Shown: positions 37,753 through 45,943 of the stretch, piece by piece | Layout of the letters: each line of letters begins with the position of its first letter | How positions within the stretch are numbered: the first letter of the stretch is position 1 | Origin: Streptomyces longispororuber | Lineage (GTDB): Bacteria; Actinomycetota; Actinomycetes; Streptomycetales; Streptomycetaceae | Direction of reading: 5' to 3' | Length of the DNA stretch: 64,000 bases | Assembly (NCBI RefSeq): GCF_024448165.1 | Contig: NZ_JAMOLN010000014.1 | Span: 17,634-81,633 of the forward strand | The notes under the pieces: generated by a model | Seen by the model: the letters and a program-made list of their open reading frames with translations, nothing else | Told to the model about the DNA's origin: nothing | Databases searched by the model: none | Position numbers and translations under genes: made by a program

Positions 37753-38889
37753 TCAGACCCCCGCCGCCACCCGCTCCGTAGTCGCAATGGTCGCCGACCC
37801 CACCACACGCGTCCCGTCGTACAGGACGATCGCCTGGCCCGGTGCCACGCCCCGGGCCGGCTCCGTGAAGTGGACGTGGAGTTCGTTGTTCAGGAGGTCC
37901 GCGGTGACTTCCGTCTCGCCGCCGTGGGCGCGCAGCTGGGCCGTGTACGTGCCGGGGCCCGAGGGGGGCGTGCCGCACCAGCGGGGCTTGATCGCTGTCA
38001 GGGACGTGACGTCCAGGGAAGTGGCGGGGCCCACCGTCACCGTGTTGTTCACCGGGGAGATGTCCAGGACGTAGCGCGGCTTGCCGTCCGCCGCGGGGGT
38101 GCCGATGCGCAGGCCCTTGCGCTGGCCGATCGTGTAGCCGTAGGCGCCCTCGTGGGTGCCGAGCTTGGTGCCCTGCTCGTCGACGATGTCGCCCTCGGAC
38201 TTGCCGAGGCGGGCCGCGAGGAAGCCCTGGGTGTCGCCGTCGGCGATGAAGCAGATGTCGTGGGAGTCGGGCTTCTTGGCGACCGCGAGGCCACGCCGCT
38301 CCGCCTCCGCGCGGATCTCCTCCTTCGTCGTCTCCGTGTCGCCCAGCGGGAACATCGCGTGGGCGAGCTGCCGGTCGTCCAGGACGCCGAGGACGTACGA
38401 CTGGTCCTTGGCCATGTCGGAGGCCCGGTGCAGCTCGCGCTCGCCGGACTCGGTGAGGATCACCTGCGCGTAGTGGCCGGTGCAGACCGCGTCGAAGCCG
38501 AGGGCCAGGGCCTTGTCCAGGAGCGCGGCGAACTTGATCTTCTCGTTGCAGCGCAGGCACGGGTTCGGCGTACGGCCGGCCTCGTACTCGGCGACGAAGT
38601 CCTCGACGACGTCCTCGCGGAAGCGGTCGGCCAGGTCCCACACGTAGAAGGGGATGCCGATGACGTCCGCCGCGCGGCGCGCGTCGCGGGAGTCCTCGAT
38701 GGTGCAACAGCCGCGGGCGCCGGTGCGGAAGGACTGCGGGTTCGCCGAGAGGGCCAGGTGGACGCCGGTCACGTCGTGGCCCGCTTCCGCGGCGCGGGCC
38801 GCCGCCACGGCGGAGTCGACGCCTCCCGACATGGCGGCGAGGACGCGGAGGGGGCGGTCGGCGGGGAGCATCGAGGTCTGCGAAGTCAT
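37753..38889 (-). CDS. mnmA: tRNA-specific 2-thiouridylase
   Basis: Thiolates U34 of tRNA(Lys/Glu/Gln) using ATP and a sulfur relay. It has 378 residues. The PP-loop ATP-binding motif is [16 protein letters not shown] near the N-terminus. The first catalytic Cys lies in [19 protein letters not shown], the second in [11 protein letters not shown]. The C-terminal domain is a beta barrel ending WCGTPP...[24 protein letters not shown] at 38889 is chosen; a further in-frame ATG ([10 protein letters not shown]) lies six codons later. The open frame continues 30 codons upstream but overlaps the divergent promoter. A cysteine desulfurase that could supply sulfur is encoded 800 bp away on the same strand. 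Confidence 0.96.
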   Translation of the reverse strand: MTSQTSMLPADRPLRVLAAMSGGVDSAVAAARAAEAGHDVTGVHLALSANPQSFRTGARGCCTIEDSRDARRAADVIGIPFYVWDLADRFREDVVEDFVAEYEAGRTPNPCLRCNEKIKFAALLDKALALGFDAVCTGHYAQVILTESGERELHRASDMAKDQSYVLGVLDDRQLAHAMFPLGDTETTKEEIRAEAERRGLAVAKKPDSHDICFIADGDTQGFLAARLGKSEGDIVDEQGTKLGTHEGAYGYTIGQRKGLRIGTPAADGKPRYVLDISPVNNTVTVGPATSLDVTSLTAIKPRWCGTPPSGPGTYTAQLRAHGGETEVTADLLNNELHVHFTEPARGVAPGQAIVLYDGTRVVGSATIATTERVAAGV

Positions 38890-38979
38890 AGCACTAACAG
38901 GGTAAGGGGCCGCGGGAACCGAATCCCGCGGATATCCGTTGTGGATCTCGTACGGGCTGGTGGGGGACGGGGGCGTCAC

Positions 38980-39663
38980 ATGGGGAAGCAGGGAGCCGGC
39001 AAGGGCCGGGACGGGGACCGGGTGATCAGCCGGCGGACCCTGATCGTGGGGGGCGCGGCGTCCGCCGTGGGCATCGGGCTGCTCGCCCGCAGTGATCTCG
39101 CCCGCATGTGGTGGCAGGTGCCGGGCGTCGACAAGCCGCGCAAGTCAGGCGAGGTCGACTTCAAGGGCGCGGAGTGGGTGGCCGCGGCCGCGGCGAACTG
39201 GCGGCGGGCGGACCGGCCCGCGGACTACGCGATCGACCGCGTGATCATTCACGTCACCCAGGGCAGCTACCAGGGGACCCTGAAGGTGTTCAAGGATCCC
39301 TGGCACGGTGCCGCCGCGCATTACGTCGTGCGCCAGGACGGGCACATCGCGCAGATGATCCGGGAGCTGGACGTCGCGTTCCACGCGGGGAACAAGGACT
39401 TCAACCAGCGCAGTATCGGCATCGAGCACGAGGGATTCGTGGACCGGCCGCAGGACTTCACGACCGCCATGTACGAGGCGTCGGCGCGGCTGACCGCCCG
39501 CATATGCAGACGCTACGACATACCGGTCGACCGGGAGCACATCATCGGGCACGTGGAGGTGCCGGGGACGGACCACACCGATCCCGGTCCGCACTGGGAC
39601 TGGGACCGGTACATGAAGCTGGTGCGGGCGGCCTACGACCGGGCGGGGTCCGCCAAGGCGTAG
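38980..39663 (+). CDS. Tat-exported N-acetylmuramoyl-L-alanine amidase (Amidase_2)
   Basis: Cell-wall hydrolase of 227 residues. The N-terminus has a twin-arginine signal, [20 protein letters not shown], so it is predicted to be exported or membrane-anchored. The amidase domain (about 60-215) shows the zinc-site pattern: His in [12 protein letters not shown], Glu in [12 protein letters not shown], His in [20 protein letters not shown]. It would cleave the bond between MurNAc and L-Ala in peptidoglycan. The ATG follows a GGGGGACGGGGG stretch. It stands between mnmA and the cysteine desulfurase, in the opposite direction to both. Confidence 0.92.
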   Translation: MGKQGAGKGRDGDRVISRRTLIVGGAASAVGIGLLARSDLARMWWQVPGVDKPRKSGEVDFKGAEWVAAAAANWRRADRPADYAIDRVIIHVTQGSYQGTLKVFKDPWHGAAAHYVVRQDGHIAQMIRELDVAFHAGNKDFNQRSIGIEHEGFVDRPQDFTTAMYEASARLTARICRRYDIPVDREHIIGHVEVPGTDHTDPGPHWDWDRYMKLVRAAYDRAGSAKA

Positions 39664-39704
39664 CCGCACGTCGCCGCACGCAGCCGCATGTAGCCGTCGC
39701 GGCG

Positions 39705-40874
39705 CTACGAGAGCCCCGCCGACCTCGCCCGCTCCACCACCGGCCCGATCGCCTGCGCCACCGCCTCCACGTCCGCCTTGGTCGACGTGTGGCCGAGGGA
39801 GAAGCGGAGGGTGCCACGGGCCAGGTCGGGGTCGGTGCCGGTGGCGAGGAGGACGTGGCTGGGCTGGGCGACGCCCGCGGTGCAGGCGGAGCCGGTGGAG
39901 CACTCGATGCCCTGGGCGTCCAGGAGCAGCAGGAGCGAGTCGCCCTCGCAGCCGGGGAAGGTGAAGTGGGCGTTGGCGGGGAGCCGGCCCGCGCTCGCCG
40001 GGTCGCCGCCGAGGATCGCTTCGGGGACGGCCGCGCGGACCGCCGTGACGAGGGCGTCGCGCAGTCCGCCGATCTCCCGGGCGAACCAGTCGCGCTGCTC
40101 GGCCGCGATCCGGCCGGCCGTGGCGAAGGCGGCGACGGCCGGGACGTCGAGGGTGCCGGAGCGGACGTGCCGCTCCTGGCCGCCGCCGTGCAGGACGGGG
40201 ACGGGGGTGTGCTCGCGGCCGAGGAGGAGGGCGCCGATGCCGTAGGGGCCGCCGACCTTGTGGCCGGAGACCGTCATCGCGGCGAGTCCCGAGGCGGCGA
40301 AGTCGACCGGGACCTGGCCGTAGGCCTGGACCGCGTCGGCGTGCAGAGGGATCGCGAACTCGGCCGTGACGTCGGCGAGTTCGCGGACCGGCTGGATGGT
40401 GCCGATCTCGTTGTTCGCCCACATGACCGTGGCCAGGGCGACGTCGTGAGGGTTGCGTTCGATCGCGTCCCGGAGCGCGTCGGCATGGACGCGGCCGTGG
40501 GCGTCGACGGGCAGGTACTCCACCGTCGCGCCCTCGTGCTCGGCGAGCCAGTGCACGGCGTCGAGGACGGCGTGGTGCTCGACGGGGCTGGCGAGGACGC
40601 GGGTGCGGGCCGGGTCGGCGGCGCGGCGCGCCCAGTACAGGCCCTTGACGGCGAGGTTGTCGGCCTCGGTGCCGCCCGAGGTGAAGACGACCTCGCTGGG
40701 GCGGGCGCCGAGGGATTCGGCGAGGGCCTCGCGGGACTCCTCGACGGTGCGCCGGGCGCGGCGTCCCGCGGCGTGCAGGGACGAGGCGTTGCCGGTGACG
40801 GCGAGCTGGGCGGTCATCACCTCGACGGCCTCCGGAAGCATCGGAGTGGTCGCGGCGTGGTCGAGGTAAGCCAT
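39705..40874 (-). CDS. Cysteine desulfurase (NifS/IscS family)
   Basis: PLP-dependent enzyme that removes sulfur from cysteine, leaving alanine and a protein persulfide. It has 389 residues. The start [19 protein letters not shown] matches the family. The PLP-binding Lys is in [16 protein letters not shown], the active-site Cys in [22 protein letters not shown] contacts [10 protein letters not shown] and PVEHHAVLD are present. An in-frame GTG three codons upstream is an alternative start. It is the likely sulfur source for MnmA encoded nearby; this pairing is common in actinobacteria. No isc or suf genes adjoin it. Confidence 0.94.
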   Translation of the reverse strand: MAYLDHAATTPMLPEAVEVMTAQLAVTGNASSLHAAGRRARRTVEESREALAESLGARPSEVVFTSGGTEADNLAVKGLYWARRAADPARTRVLASPVEHHAVLDAVHWLAEHEGATVEYLPVDAHGRVHADALRDAIERNPHDVALATVMWANNEIGTIQPVRELADVTAEFAIPLHADAVQAYGQVPVDFAASGLAAMTVSGHKVGGPYGIGALLLGREHTPVPVLHGGGQERHVRSGTLDVPAVAAFATAGRIAAEQRDWFAREIGGLRDALVTAVRAAVPEAILGGDPASAGRLPANAHFTFPGCEGDSLLLLLDAQGIECSTGSACTAGVAQPSHVLLATGTDPDLARGTLRFSLGHTSTKADVEAVAQAIGPVVERARSAGLS

Positions 40875-40971
40875 GGTGGGCACGATTCTACGAGCCCGTC
40901 GGCGGCCCTCCGCCGCCGCGTGGGGTCCCGTCCCACACGGTGGACATCGGACGGCGGAGATCGGCGGGGTG

Positions 40972-41298
40972 TCAGCCCGTGATGCTCCAGGACATCGTGC
41001 CGTCGGCGGCGATGAGCGCGCCGAGCACGACGAGGTCGGCGATGCCGAGACCGAGGCCGAGCAGGGCGCGCCCGCGGCGGGCGGTGCCGCGCCACAGGGC
41101 GAGGCCGGCGAGGACGATCGCGACGGGGCCGAGGAAGACGTTCAGGACGAGCAGGCCGACGAGGCCGAGGACGAACGAGGCGACGGCCATGCCGTCGGTG
41201 TCCCGGCGGCCGACCGGACGGTCCGCACGGTCCTGACCGGCCTGACCGGCCTGACCGGCCTGACGGACCGAGGACTCGGACTCTGCGGTGAGTTGCAT
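40972..41298 (-). CDS. DUF4190-like small membrane protein
   Basis: A 108-residue protein. The N-terminal 35 residues are Gln/Gly/Asp-rich with AGQAGQAGQ, encoded by three and a half copies of a 9-bp tandem repeat (41232-41264). Two membrane helices follow: [20 protein letters not shown] and [18 protein letters not shown], with [11 protein letters not shown] between. This is the layout of DUF4190 proteins, whose role is unknown. The ATG at 41298 has AGGGGG seven bases upstream. 37 bp separate it from the upstream 52-aa gene, so they are probably co-transcribed. Confidence 0.8.
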   Translation of the reverse strand: MQLTAESESSVRQAGQAGQAGQDRADRPVGRRDTDGMAVASFVLGLVGLLVLNVFLGPVAIVLAGLALWRGTARRGRALLGLGLGIADLVVLGALIAADGTMSWSITG

Positions 41299-41335
41299 GG
41301 TGTACCCCCTGATGGACATGGACACGGGCGCGGTG

Positions 41336-41494
41336 TCAGTGCTGGTGGCGGCGGGCGTGGCGCTCGCGGATCGCGAAGACGGTCAGCCAGACGCCGATGA
41401 CGGCGGCCGCGACGAGAGTGAAGGAGAGCGGGGCGTGGGCCACGGTGCCGAGGGCGAAACCCAGGAGCAGGAGGGCCGCTACGAGGAACAGCAT
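41336..41494 (-). CDS. Short two-helix membrane protein
   Basis: A 52-residue protein, MLFLVAALLLLGFALGTVAH followed by a second helix LVAAAVIGVWLTVFAI and a basic, His-rich tail RERHARRHQH. The ATG at 41494 is chosen over a GTG at 41563 because GAGAGG lies just upstream and because the longer frame would start inside the operator-like sequence at 41549-41563. It is divergent from the TetR gene and may be one of its targets. Unknown function. Confidence 0.7.
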   Translation of the reverse strand: MLFLVAALLLLGFALGTVAHAPLSFTLVAAAVIGVWLTVFAIRERHARRHQH

Positions 41495-41548
41495 GGAGAA
41501 CCTCTCGAGGACGTCACGGAGTTGGTTCGAGTTGGCCCGGGTGAGCGG

Positions 41549-41563
41549 GTTACAACTGTTCAC
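41549..41563. promoter_or_regulatory. TetR operator candidate, left copy
   Basis: GTGAACAGTTGTAAC on the minus strand is nearly the same as GAGAACAGTTGTTAAC at 41605-41620, in the opposite orientation. Each has AACA/TGTT half-sites. It lies in front of the divergent small membrane protein genes. Confidence 0.6.
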
Positions 41564-41604
41564 TGACTGACGAGTCTAGCGCCGGACACGGGTTCCCAAA
41601 TACA

Positions 41605-41620
41605 GAGAACAGTTGTTAAC
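41605..41620. promoter_or_regulatory. TetR operator candidate, right copy
   Basis: GAGAACAGTTGTTAAC ends 8 bp before the ATG of the TetR gene, an autoregulatory position. The form resembles, from memory, the GTGAACGCTTGTTCAC-type site of DesT/FabR-like regulators. The two copies are about 56 bp apart, centre to centre. Confidence 0.62.
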
Positions 41621-41628
41621 TGGATGAC

Positions 41629-42252
41629 ATGAGTCACACCCTCGGCATCCGGCAGGCGCAGAAGCAGAAGACCCGACAGGCGCTCCTGGACGCCGCGTTG
41701 GAGCTTCTGGAGGAGCAGAGCCTCAGCAGCCTGGGGCTGCGCGAGGTCACGCGCGCCGTGGGCGTGGCCCCGACCGCCTTCTACCGGCACTTCGACAGCA
41801 CGGCCGACCTCGGTGTCGCCCTGGTCGAGGAGGCGCTCGGCAGTCTGCACGCGGTGATCCACGACGCCCTGACGGCGACCTGGGACAGCGACGAACGCAT
41901 CGCGCGCACCGTCGAGTTGATCGCCCGCCACGTCCGGGCGTACCCCGCCCACGTCCGCTTCATCGCCCGCGAGCGGCACGGTGGGGTCCGGCGGGTGCGG
42001 GAGGCGATCAGCGAGCAGCTCGGACAGTTCGCGGACGAGGTGCGCGCGGCGCTCCGGCTCGACCCGGAGGCGGCGGGCTGGACCGAGGAGGACCTGCTGA
42101 TGCTGGCCTCCCTGTACGTCGACCACATGGTGATCACGGCATCGGCGTTCCTCACCACCGCCCCGGAGGACCTCGCCCGGGTGTCCGGCCTCGCCGAGCG
42201 GCAGCTGCGACTGGTGACGCTCGGGCGAAAGCACTGGCTCGACCTGTCATGA
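41629..42252 (+). CDS. TetR-family regulator, FabR/DesT-like
   Basis: A 207-residue repressor. The N-terminal helix-turn-helix reads RQALLDAALELLEEQSLSSL, then GLREVTRAVGVAPTAFYRHF. The ligand-binding part contains RTVELIARHVRAYPAHVRFI and ARERHGGVRRVREAI, which resembles the FabR group that controls unsaturated fatty-acid synthesis; the assignment to that group is tentative. Two copies of a GAACAGTTGT motif flank its promoter, fitting autoregulation and control of the divergent small membrane genes. An alpha/beta hydrolase gene follows 18 bp downstream and may be co-transcribed. Confidence 0.88.
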   Translation: MSHTLGIRQAQKQKTRQALLDAALELLEEQSLSSLGLREVTRAVGVAPTAFYRHFDSTADLGVALVEEALGSLHAVIHDALTATWDSDERIARTVELIARHVRAYPAHVRFIARERHGGVRRVREAISEQLGQFADEVRAALRLDPEAAGWTEEDLLMLASLYVDHMVITASAFLTTAPEDLARVSGLAERQLRLVTLGRKHWLDLS

Positions 42253-42270
42253 GCAACTAGCCTTACGCTC

Positions 42271-43110
42271 ATGACAGCAGTCGTGTGGAACCTCGACCGC
42301 AGCTACTCCAGCCCGTCCGGCGAGATCCGGTGGGCCGCGCTCGGCCCGGCGGACGCACCGCCCGTCGTCCTCGTCCACGGCACGCCGTTCTCGTCCTACG
42401 TGTGGCGGGGCCCGGCCCGCGCGCTCGCCGCCCGGCACCGCGTGTACGTATGGGACCTGCCCGGCTACGGCGCGTCCGCGAAGCACCCGGGCCAGGACCT
42501 CTCGCTGGACGCGCAGGCCCGGGTGCTCGCCGATCTGCTCGACCACTGGGGCCTGGCCGAACCGGCCGTCGTCGCCCATGACTTCGGCGGCGCCATCGCG
42601 CTGCGCGCGCTGCTGCTGCACGGCGCCCGGTACTCCCGGCTCGCCCTGGTCGACCCGGTGGCGATCGCGCCGTGGGGCTCCCCCACGTACCGGCTGCTCG
42701 GCGAACACTCCGACGTCTTCCGCCAGTTGCCCGCCGATCTGCACGAAGCCCTCGTGCACCGGTACATCAGTTCCGGCAGCCACCAGGGCCTGCACCCCGA
42801 CACGCACACACGGCTCGTGGAACCCTGGCTGACCGAGGCGGGCAAGGACTCCTTCTACCGGCAGATCGAGCAGAACGACCAGCGCTTCACCGACGACATC
42901 CAGGGCCGCTACGGGGAGTTGGATCTGCCCGTGCTGGTCTGCTGGGGTGCCGAGGACACCTGGATCCCGGTGGCCCGGGCGCACGAGCTGGTCAAGCTGA
43001 TCCCCGGTGCCGAGCTGCGGATCGTCGAGGGCGCGGGGCATCTCGTACAGGTGGACGCTCCGGCCGAACTCACCGTGGCACTGCGGGAGTTCCTGCGTAC
43101 AGCCGGGTGA
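42271..43110 (+). CDS. Alpha/beta hydrolase with Asp nucleophile
   Basis: A 279-residue alpha/beta hydrolase. The oxyanion segment is VLVHGTPFSSYVW. The nucleophile elbow reads VVAHDFGGAIALR, with Asp in place of Ser, as in haloalkane dehalogenases and epoxide hydrolases. The acid is in CWGAEDTWIP and the base His in EGAGHLVQVD. A cap region is at about 135-205. Substrate unknown: an epoxide, a haloalkane or another ester-like bond is possible. Start ATG at 42271. Its last 41 bp overlap the convergent WYL regulator gene. Confidence 0.9.
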   Translation: MTAVVWNLDRSYSSPSGEIRWAALGPADAPPVVLVHGTPFSSYVWRGPARALAARHRVYVWDLPGYGASAKHPGQDLSLDAQARVLADLLDHWGLAEPAVVAHDFGGAIALRALLLHGARYSRLALVDPVAIAPWGSPTYRLLGEHSDVFRQLPADLHEALVHRYISSGSHQGLHPDTHTRLVEPWLTEAGKDSFYRQIEQNDQRFTDDIQGRYGELDLPVLVCWGAEDTWIPVARAHELVKLIPGAELRIVEGAGHLVQVDAPAELTVALREFLRTAG

Positions 43111-44065
43111 CGGCGGCCGCCGCGTTCGCCAGCTCCTCGCGCACCTCGGGCGGGTCGAGTACTTCGAGGTGGTCGGCGAAGGGGAGCAGGGTGCGGGCGG
43201 CCTGGAGGATGCCGAAGCCGAGGCGGACCGTGATCCATTCGGCGGCGCCGTCGTCCTCGGGGTGCTCGGGGTGCTCGGGGTGCTCGATCAGGGAGTTGCC
43301 GCACATCTTCAGGAACAGGTCGTAGCGGCTGCGATGGACCCGGGCGGTGACCGCGATACCGCCCGGGCGGACCTCCACGCGGTGCTTCAGGACGGCCCAG
43401 ACGTCGGCGAGTTCGATGCCCGCGCGCCGTTGGACGGGTGCGTCGGTGACGGTGGCCGCGTGCACCCGGTCGGCGCGGAACAGCCTGGGTACGGCGCGGC
43501 GGTCGGCGACGAGGTACCAGACGCCGGCCTTGGAGACGAGGCCGTACGGGTCGACGGTGTACGTGCGCGGGGTCTCGGTGCCGCTGTGCCGGTAGCGGAT
43601 GCGCAGGCGGCGGTCGGCGAAGACCGCGTCCTGGAGGGCGCTGACGTCGACCTCGCGCGGGGGCGGGCCCATCCACCGGGACGACTCGACCAGGATGCGG
43701 CGGCGGGTCAACTCGGCGGCTGGGCGGTGGGGTTCGGGCAGGGCGGCCATCACCTTGCGCAGGGCCGAGCCGAGGGCCTCGTCCAGGCCGAGGGCGGCGT
43801 GGGCGCCCTGGGCCGCGAGGATGAACAGGGCGCGGGATTCGTCTGCCGTCAGGCCGGTGACGTCCGTGCGGTAGCCCGGCAGGAGCGTGATGCCGCCGTG
43901 GCGTCCGCGCTCGGCGTAGACCGGGACGCCGGAGGCCGAGAGGGCTTCGATGTCGCGGTAGATGGTGCGGACGGAGACTTCCAGGCGGGTGGCCAGGTCG
44001 TGGGCGGGGACGCGGCCGCGGGTCTGTAGCAGCAGGAGGATCGAGAGCAGGCGGTCGGACTTCAC
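43070..44065 (-). CDS. WYL-domain (YafY-type) transcriptional regulator
   Basis: A 331-residue regulator. A DeoR-like winged helix at the N-terminus (RLLSILLLLQTRGRVPAHDL, ATRLEVSVRTIYRDIEAL) is followed by a WYL domain (about 130-290) with RLRIRYRHSGTETPRTYTVD, PYGLVSKAGVWYLVADRRA and PRLFRADRV. The WYL domain binds ligands or nucleic acid in related regulators. A run of three His-Pro-Glu units (EHPEHPEHPE, from a 9-bp tandem repeat at about 43258-43286) lies near residue 265. The GTG at 44065 begins VKSDRLLS; the frame extends into the repeat region upstream, which is unlikely to be coding. Confidence 0.9.
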   Translation of the reverse strand: MKSDRLLSILLLLQTRGRVPAHDLATRLEVSVRTIYRDIEALSASGVPVYAERGRHGGITLLPGYRTDVTGLTADESRALFILAAQGAHAALGLDEALGSALRKVMAALPEPHRPAAELTRRRILVESSRWMGPPPREVDVSALQDAVFADRRLRIRYRHSGTETPRTYTVDPYGLVSKAGVWYLVADRRAVPRLFRADRVHAATVTDAPVQRRAGIELADVWAVLKHRVEVRPGGIAVTARVHRSRYDLFLKMCGNSLIEHPEHPEHPEDDGAAEWITVRLGFGILQAARTLLPFADHLEVLDPPEVREELANAAAAVTRLYAGTPAVPR

Positions 44066-44130
44066 GCGCTCAGCCTGCCGCGTACGGTGGGCTGCCGCCA
44101 TGTTCGGGTGCGGGTCCGGTGGGGGTTGGT

Positions 44131-44155
44131 CGCGCATTTCCCCGCGCCCCTGAAA
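44131..44155 (+). repeat. Single arm of dispersed repeat
   Basis: CGCGCATTTCCCCGCGCCCC plus TGAAA is nearly the same as the left arm of the hairpin at 44214-44287 (one mismatch in the first 22 bases). It lies in the same intergenic gap. Confidence 0.7.
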
Positions 44156-44213
44156 GCCGACTGCGTCTGCTCGGATGGGGTTTCGTCGCGGGCCGCGGGC
44201 CGGTGGGGCTTCT

Positions 44214-44287
44214 CGCGCAGTTCCCCGCGCCCCTGGGGAGATGCGCCCTTCGGGCGGCATCTCCCCAGGGGCGCGGGGAACTGCGCG
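44214..44287. repeat. Very long near-perfect hairpin of the GTTCCCCGCGCCCC repeat family
   Basis: Two 31-base arms (44214-44244 and 44257-44287) are perfect reverse complements. An inner GCCC-TTC-GGGC extends the stem to about 35 bp. It lies 29 bp past the thioesterase gene stop and so may also stop transcription. The arm sequence CGCGCAGTTCCCCGCGCCCC is one I recognise as a highly repeated intergenic element of Streptomyces. The remainder of the gap between 44066 and 44316 shows no gene. Confidence 0.8.
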
Positions 44288-44316
44288 GCCGACCCACCAC
44301 GCACCCGCGGACGCCG

Positions 44317-45183
44317 CTATCCGAGGCGGACCCTTGCCAGTTGGCGGGACTGGGCCACCAGGCGGTCGGCCGAGTCCCAGACCTCCGCGTCCTCCTCCAG
44401 GAAGCCACCGGCAAGGTTCCGCGTCGTGATGGACACGCGCAGCGGGCCGGGGGCCGGGCGGCAGCGGATGTGGGTGGTGAGTTCGACCGTGGGGACCCAG
44501 CCCTTGAGGCCGAGCTCGAACGCGGTGGGCGGCAGCGCGTCCACCGCGAGGAGCAGCGAGAACGGGTCGGCGTCACGCCCGTCGGCCAGGCCGAACCACG
44601 CGCGCATCTCGCCCTTGCCGGAGGGCGCGCCGAGCGCCCAGCCCAGCGTGGCCGGGTCCAGCTTGAGGGCGAGACGGTCGGTGATCGCCGAGCTGCCGGG
44701 GACCGGCGGCGCACCCTCGGGCGCGTCACCGGCGCCGAAGCACTGGTCGATCGGCGGGATGGCGGGCGGGGTGGCGCTGGTGCGCACGTCGTCGGGGAGC
44801 GCGTCCAGGTCCCCGTACGACGCGAGGACGCGGATGCGCTCGACCTCGGAGCCGTCCTCCGCGTACTGGAACAGGGAGGCCTGCCCGGTCGAGAGGGTGC
44901 GGCCGGTGCGGACGACGTCGGTGCGGATCACGGCCGGGCCCGGCGCGGACGCCGTGAGGTAGTGCGCCGAGATCGTGAACGGGTCGGCGTGCGGCAGGGC
45001 GTCCGCGAGGGCGCGGCCGAGGACTGCCAGCAGGTAGCCGCCGTTGACGGCGTTGATGATCGTCCAGCCCTCGGAGAGATCGATGTCGTAGACACCGGGC
45101 TCGCCCGGCCGCCGGGTGACGGCGGTGTCGCGGTCGAACTCACTGTCCCCGATGCGGGCCTGCGTGGATGCTGCTTCTGCCAT
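44317..45183 (-). CDS. Acyl-CoA thioesterase family protein (TesB-like double hot-dog)
   Basis: A 288-residue protein with two hot-dog halves. The first has WTIINAVNGGYLLAVLGRAL and FTISAHYLTASAPGPAVIRT; the second has WFGLADGRDADPFSLLLAVD, TAFELGLKGWVPTVELTTHI and SITTRNLAGGFLEEDAEVWD. The last Asp/Trp pattern ending LVAQSRQLARVRLG is typical of TesB-type thioesterases. Predicted to hydrolyse acyl-CoA esters in the cytosol. Start ATG at 45183. The upstream AT-rich CTTAGTAATTTCC could hold its promoter. It is followed by the giant hairpin. Confidence 0.88.
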   Translation of the reverse strand: MAEAASTQARIGDSEFDRDTAVTRRPGEPGVYDIDLSEGWTIINAVNGGYLLAVLGRALADALPHADPFTISAHYLTASAPGPAVIRTDVVRTGRTLSTGQASLFQYAEDGSEVERIRVLASYGDLDALPDDVRTSATPPAIPPIDQCFGAGDAPEGAPPVPGSSAITDRLALKLDPATLGWALGAPSGKGEMRAWFGLADGRDADPFSLLLAVDALPPTAFELGLKGWVPTVELTTHIRCRPAPGPLRVSITTRNLAGGFLEEDAEVWDSADRLVAQSRQLARVRLG

Positions 45184-45243
45184 GCAGGAAACATACAACA
45201 GGAAATTACTAAGCGGTAGCTTCGGTAGCCGACGGGCTCCGCG

Positions 45244-45915
45244 CTAGAGCGTCTCCTCCGTCACGTCCACCCCTGTCGACCTGCGGTTCCAGGCCCGCGG
45301 CGCCCGCCAGTGGTAGCGCATCGCGAGCAGCCGCAGGATGAAGGCGGTGAGCACGGCGGTGCTGCTGCTGAAGGCGTTGAGGGTGTCGAACCGGATGCAC
45401 AGGACGACGATCACGGCGCCGACCATGGCCGGGACCGCGTACAGGTCGCGGTCCCAGCGCACGAGCGAGGGCACCTCGTTGGCGATGATGTCGCGCAGCA
45501 CACCGCCGCCGACCGCTGTGGCGAGGCCGAGCGCGGCGGACGCGGTGAGGCCGAGCCCGTAGTCGTACGCCTTGGTCGTGCCCGTGACGCAGAACAGGCC
45601 GAGGCCCGCCGCGTCGAAGACGTTCACGGCCGTCTGGGTCCGCTCGACCTCCGGGTGCAGGAAGAAGACGAGCGCGGCGGCGACCAGCGGGGTCGTGAAG
45701 TAGCCCAGGTCGGTGAAGGCGGCCGGCGGTACGGCGCCGATGACCAGGTCACGGAAGACCCCTCCGCCCAGGGCGGTGACCTCGGCCAGCGCGGCGATCC
45801 CGAAGACGTCCCAGTTCTTGCGGACGGCCATCAGGGCACCGGAGATCGCGAAGACGAAGATGCCGATGAGGTCGAGCCAATGCTGGACGGAGGGGGTGAA
45901 CAGTTCCTGGATCAC
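45244..45915 (-). CDS. TRIC-type (UPF0126/YadS) cation channel family membrane protein
   Basis: A 223-residue membrane protein with seven helices made of two repeats of the TRIC fold. The repeat hallmark appears twice, as TALGGGVFRDLVIGAVPPAA and TAVGGGVLRDIIANEVPSLV. Between them are LGYFTTPLVAAALVFFLHPE and FDAAGLGLFCVTGTTKA. Bacterial members form trimeric monovalent-cation channels in vitro, with an unknown physiological role. The GTG at 45915 begins VIQELFTPSVQHWLDLIG; the frame extends further but has no ribosome site. A charged C-terminal tail ends the protein. Confidence 0.88.
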   Translation of the reverse strand: MIQELFTPSVQHWLDLIGIFVFAISGALMAVRKNWDVFGIAALAEVTALGGGVFRDLVIGAVPPAAFTDLGYFTTPLVAAALVFFLHPEVERTQTAVNVFDAAGLGLFCVTGTTKAYDYGLGLTASAALGLATAVGGGVLRDIIANEVPSLVRWDRDLYAVPAMVGAVIVVLCIRFDTLNAFSSSTAVLTAFILRLLAMRYHWRAPRAWNRRSTGVDVTEETL

Positions 45916-45943
45916 CCGAACATTTTGCCTGCCGGTCAGGGCG

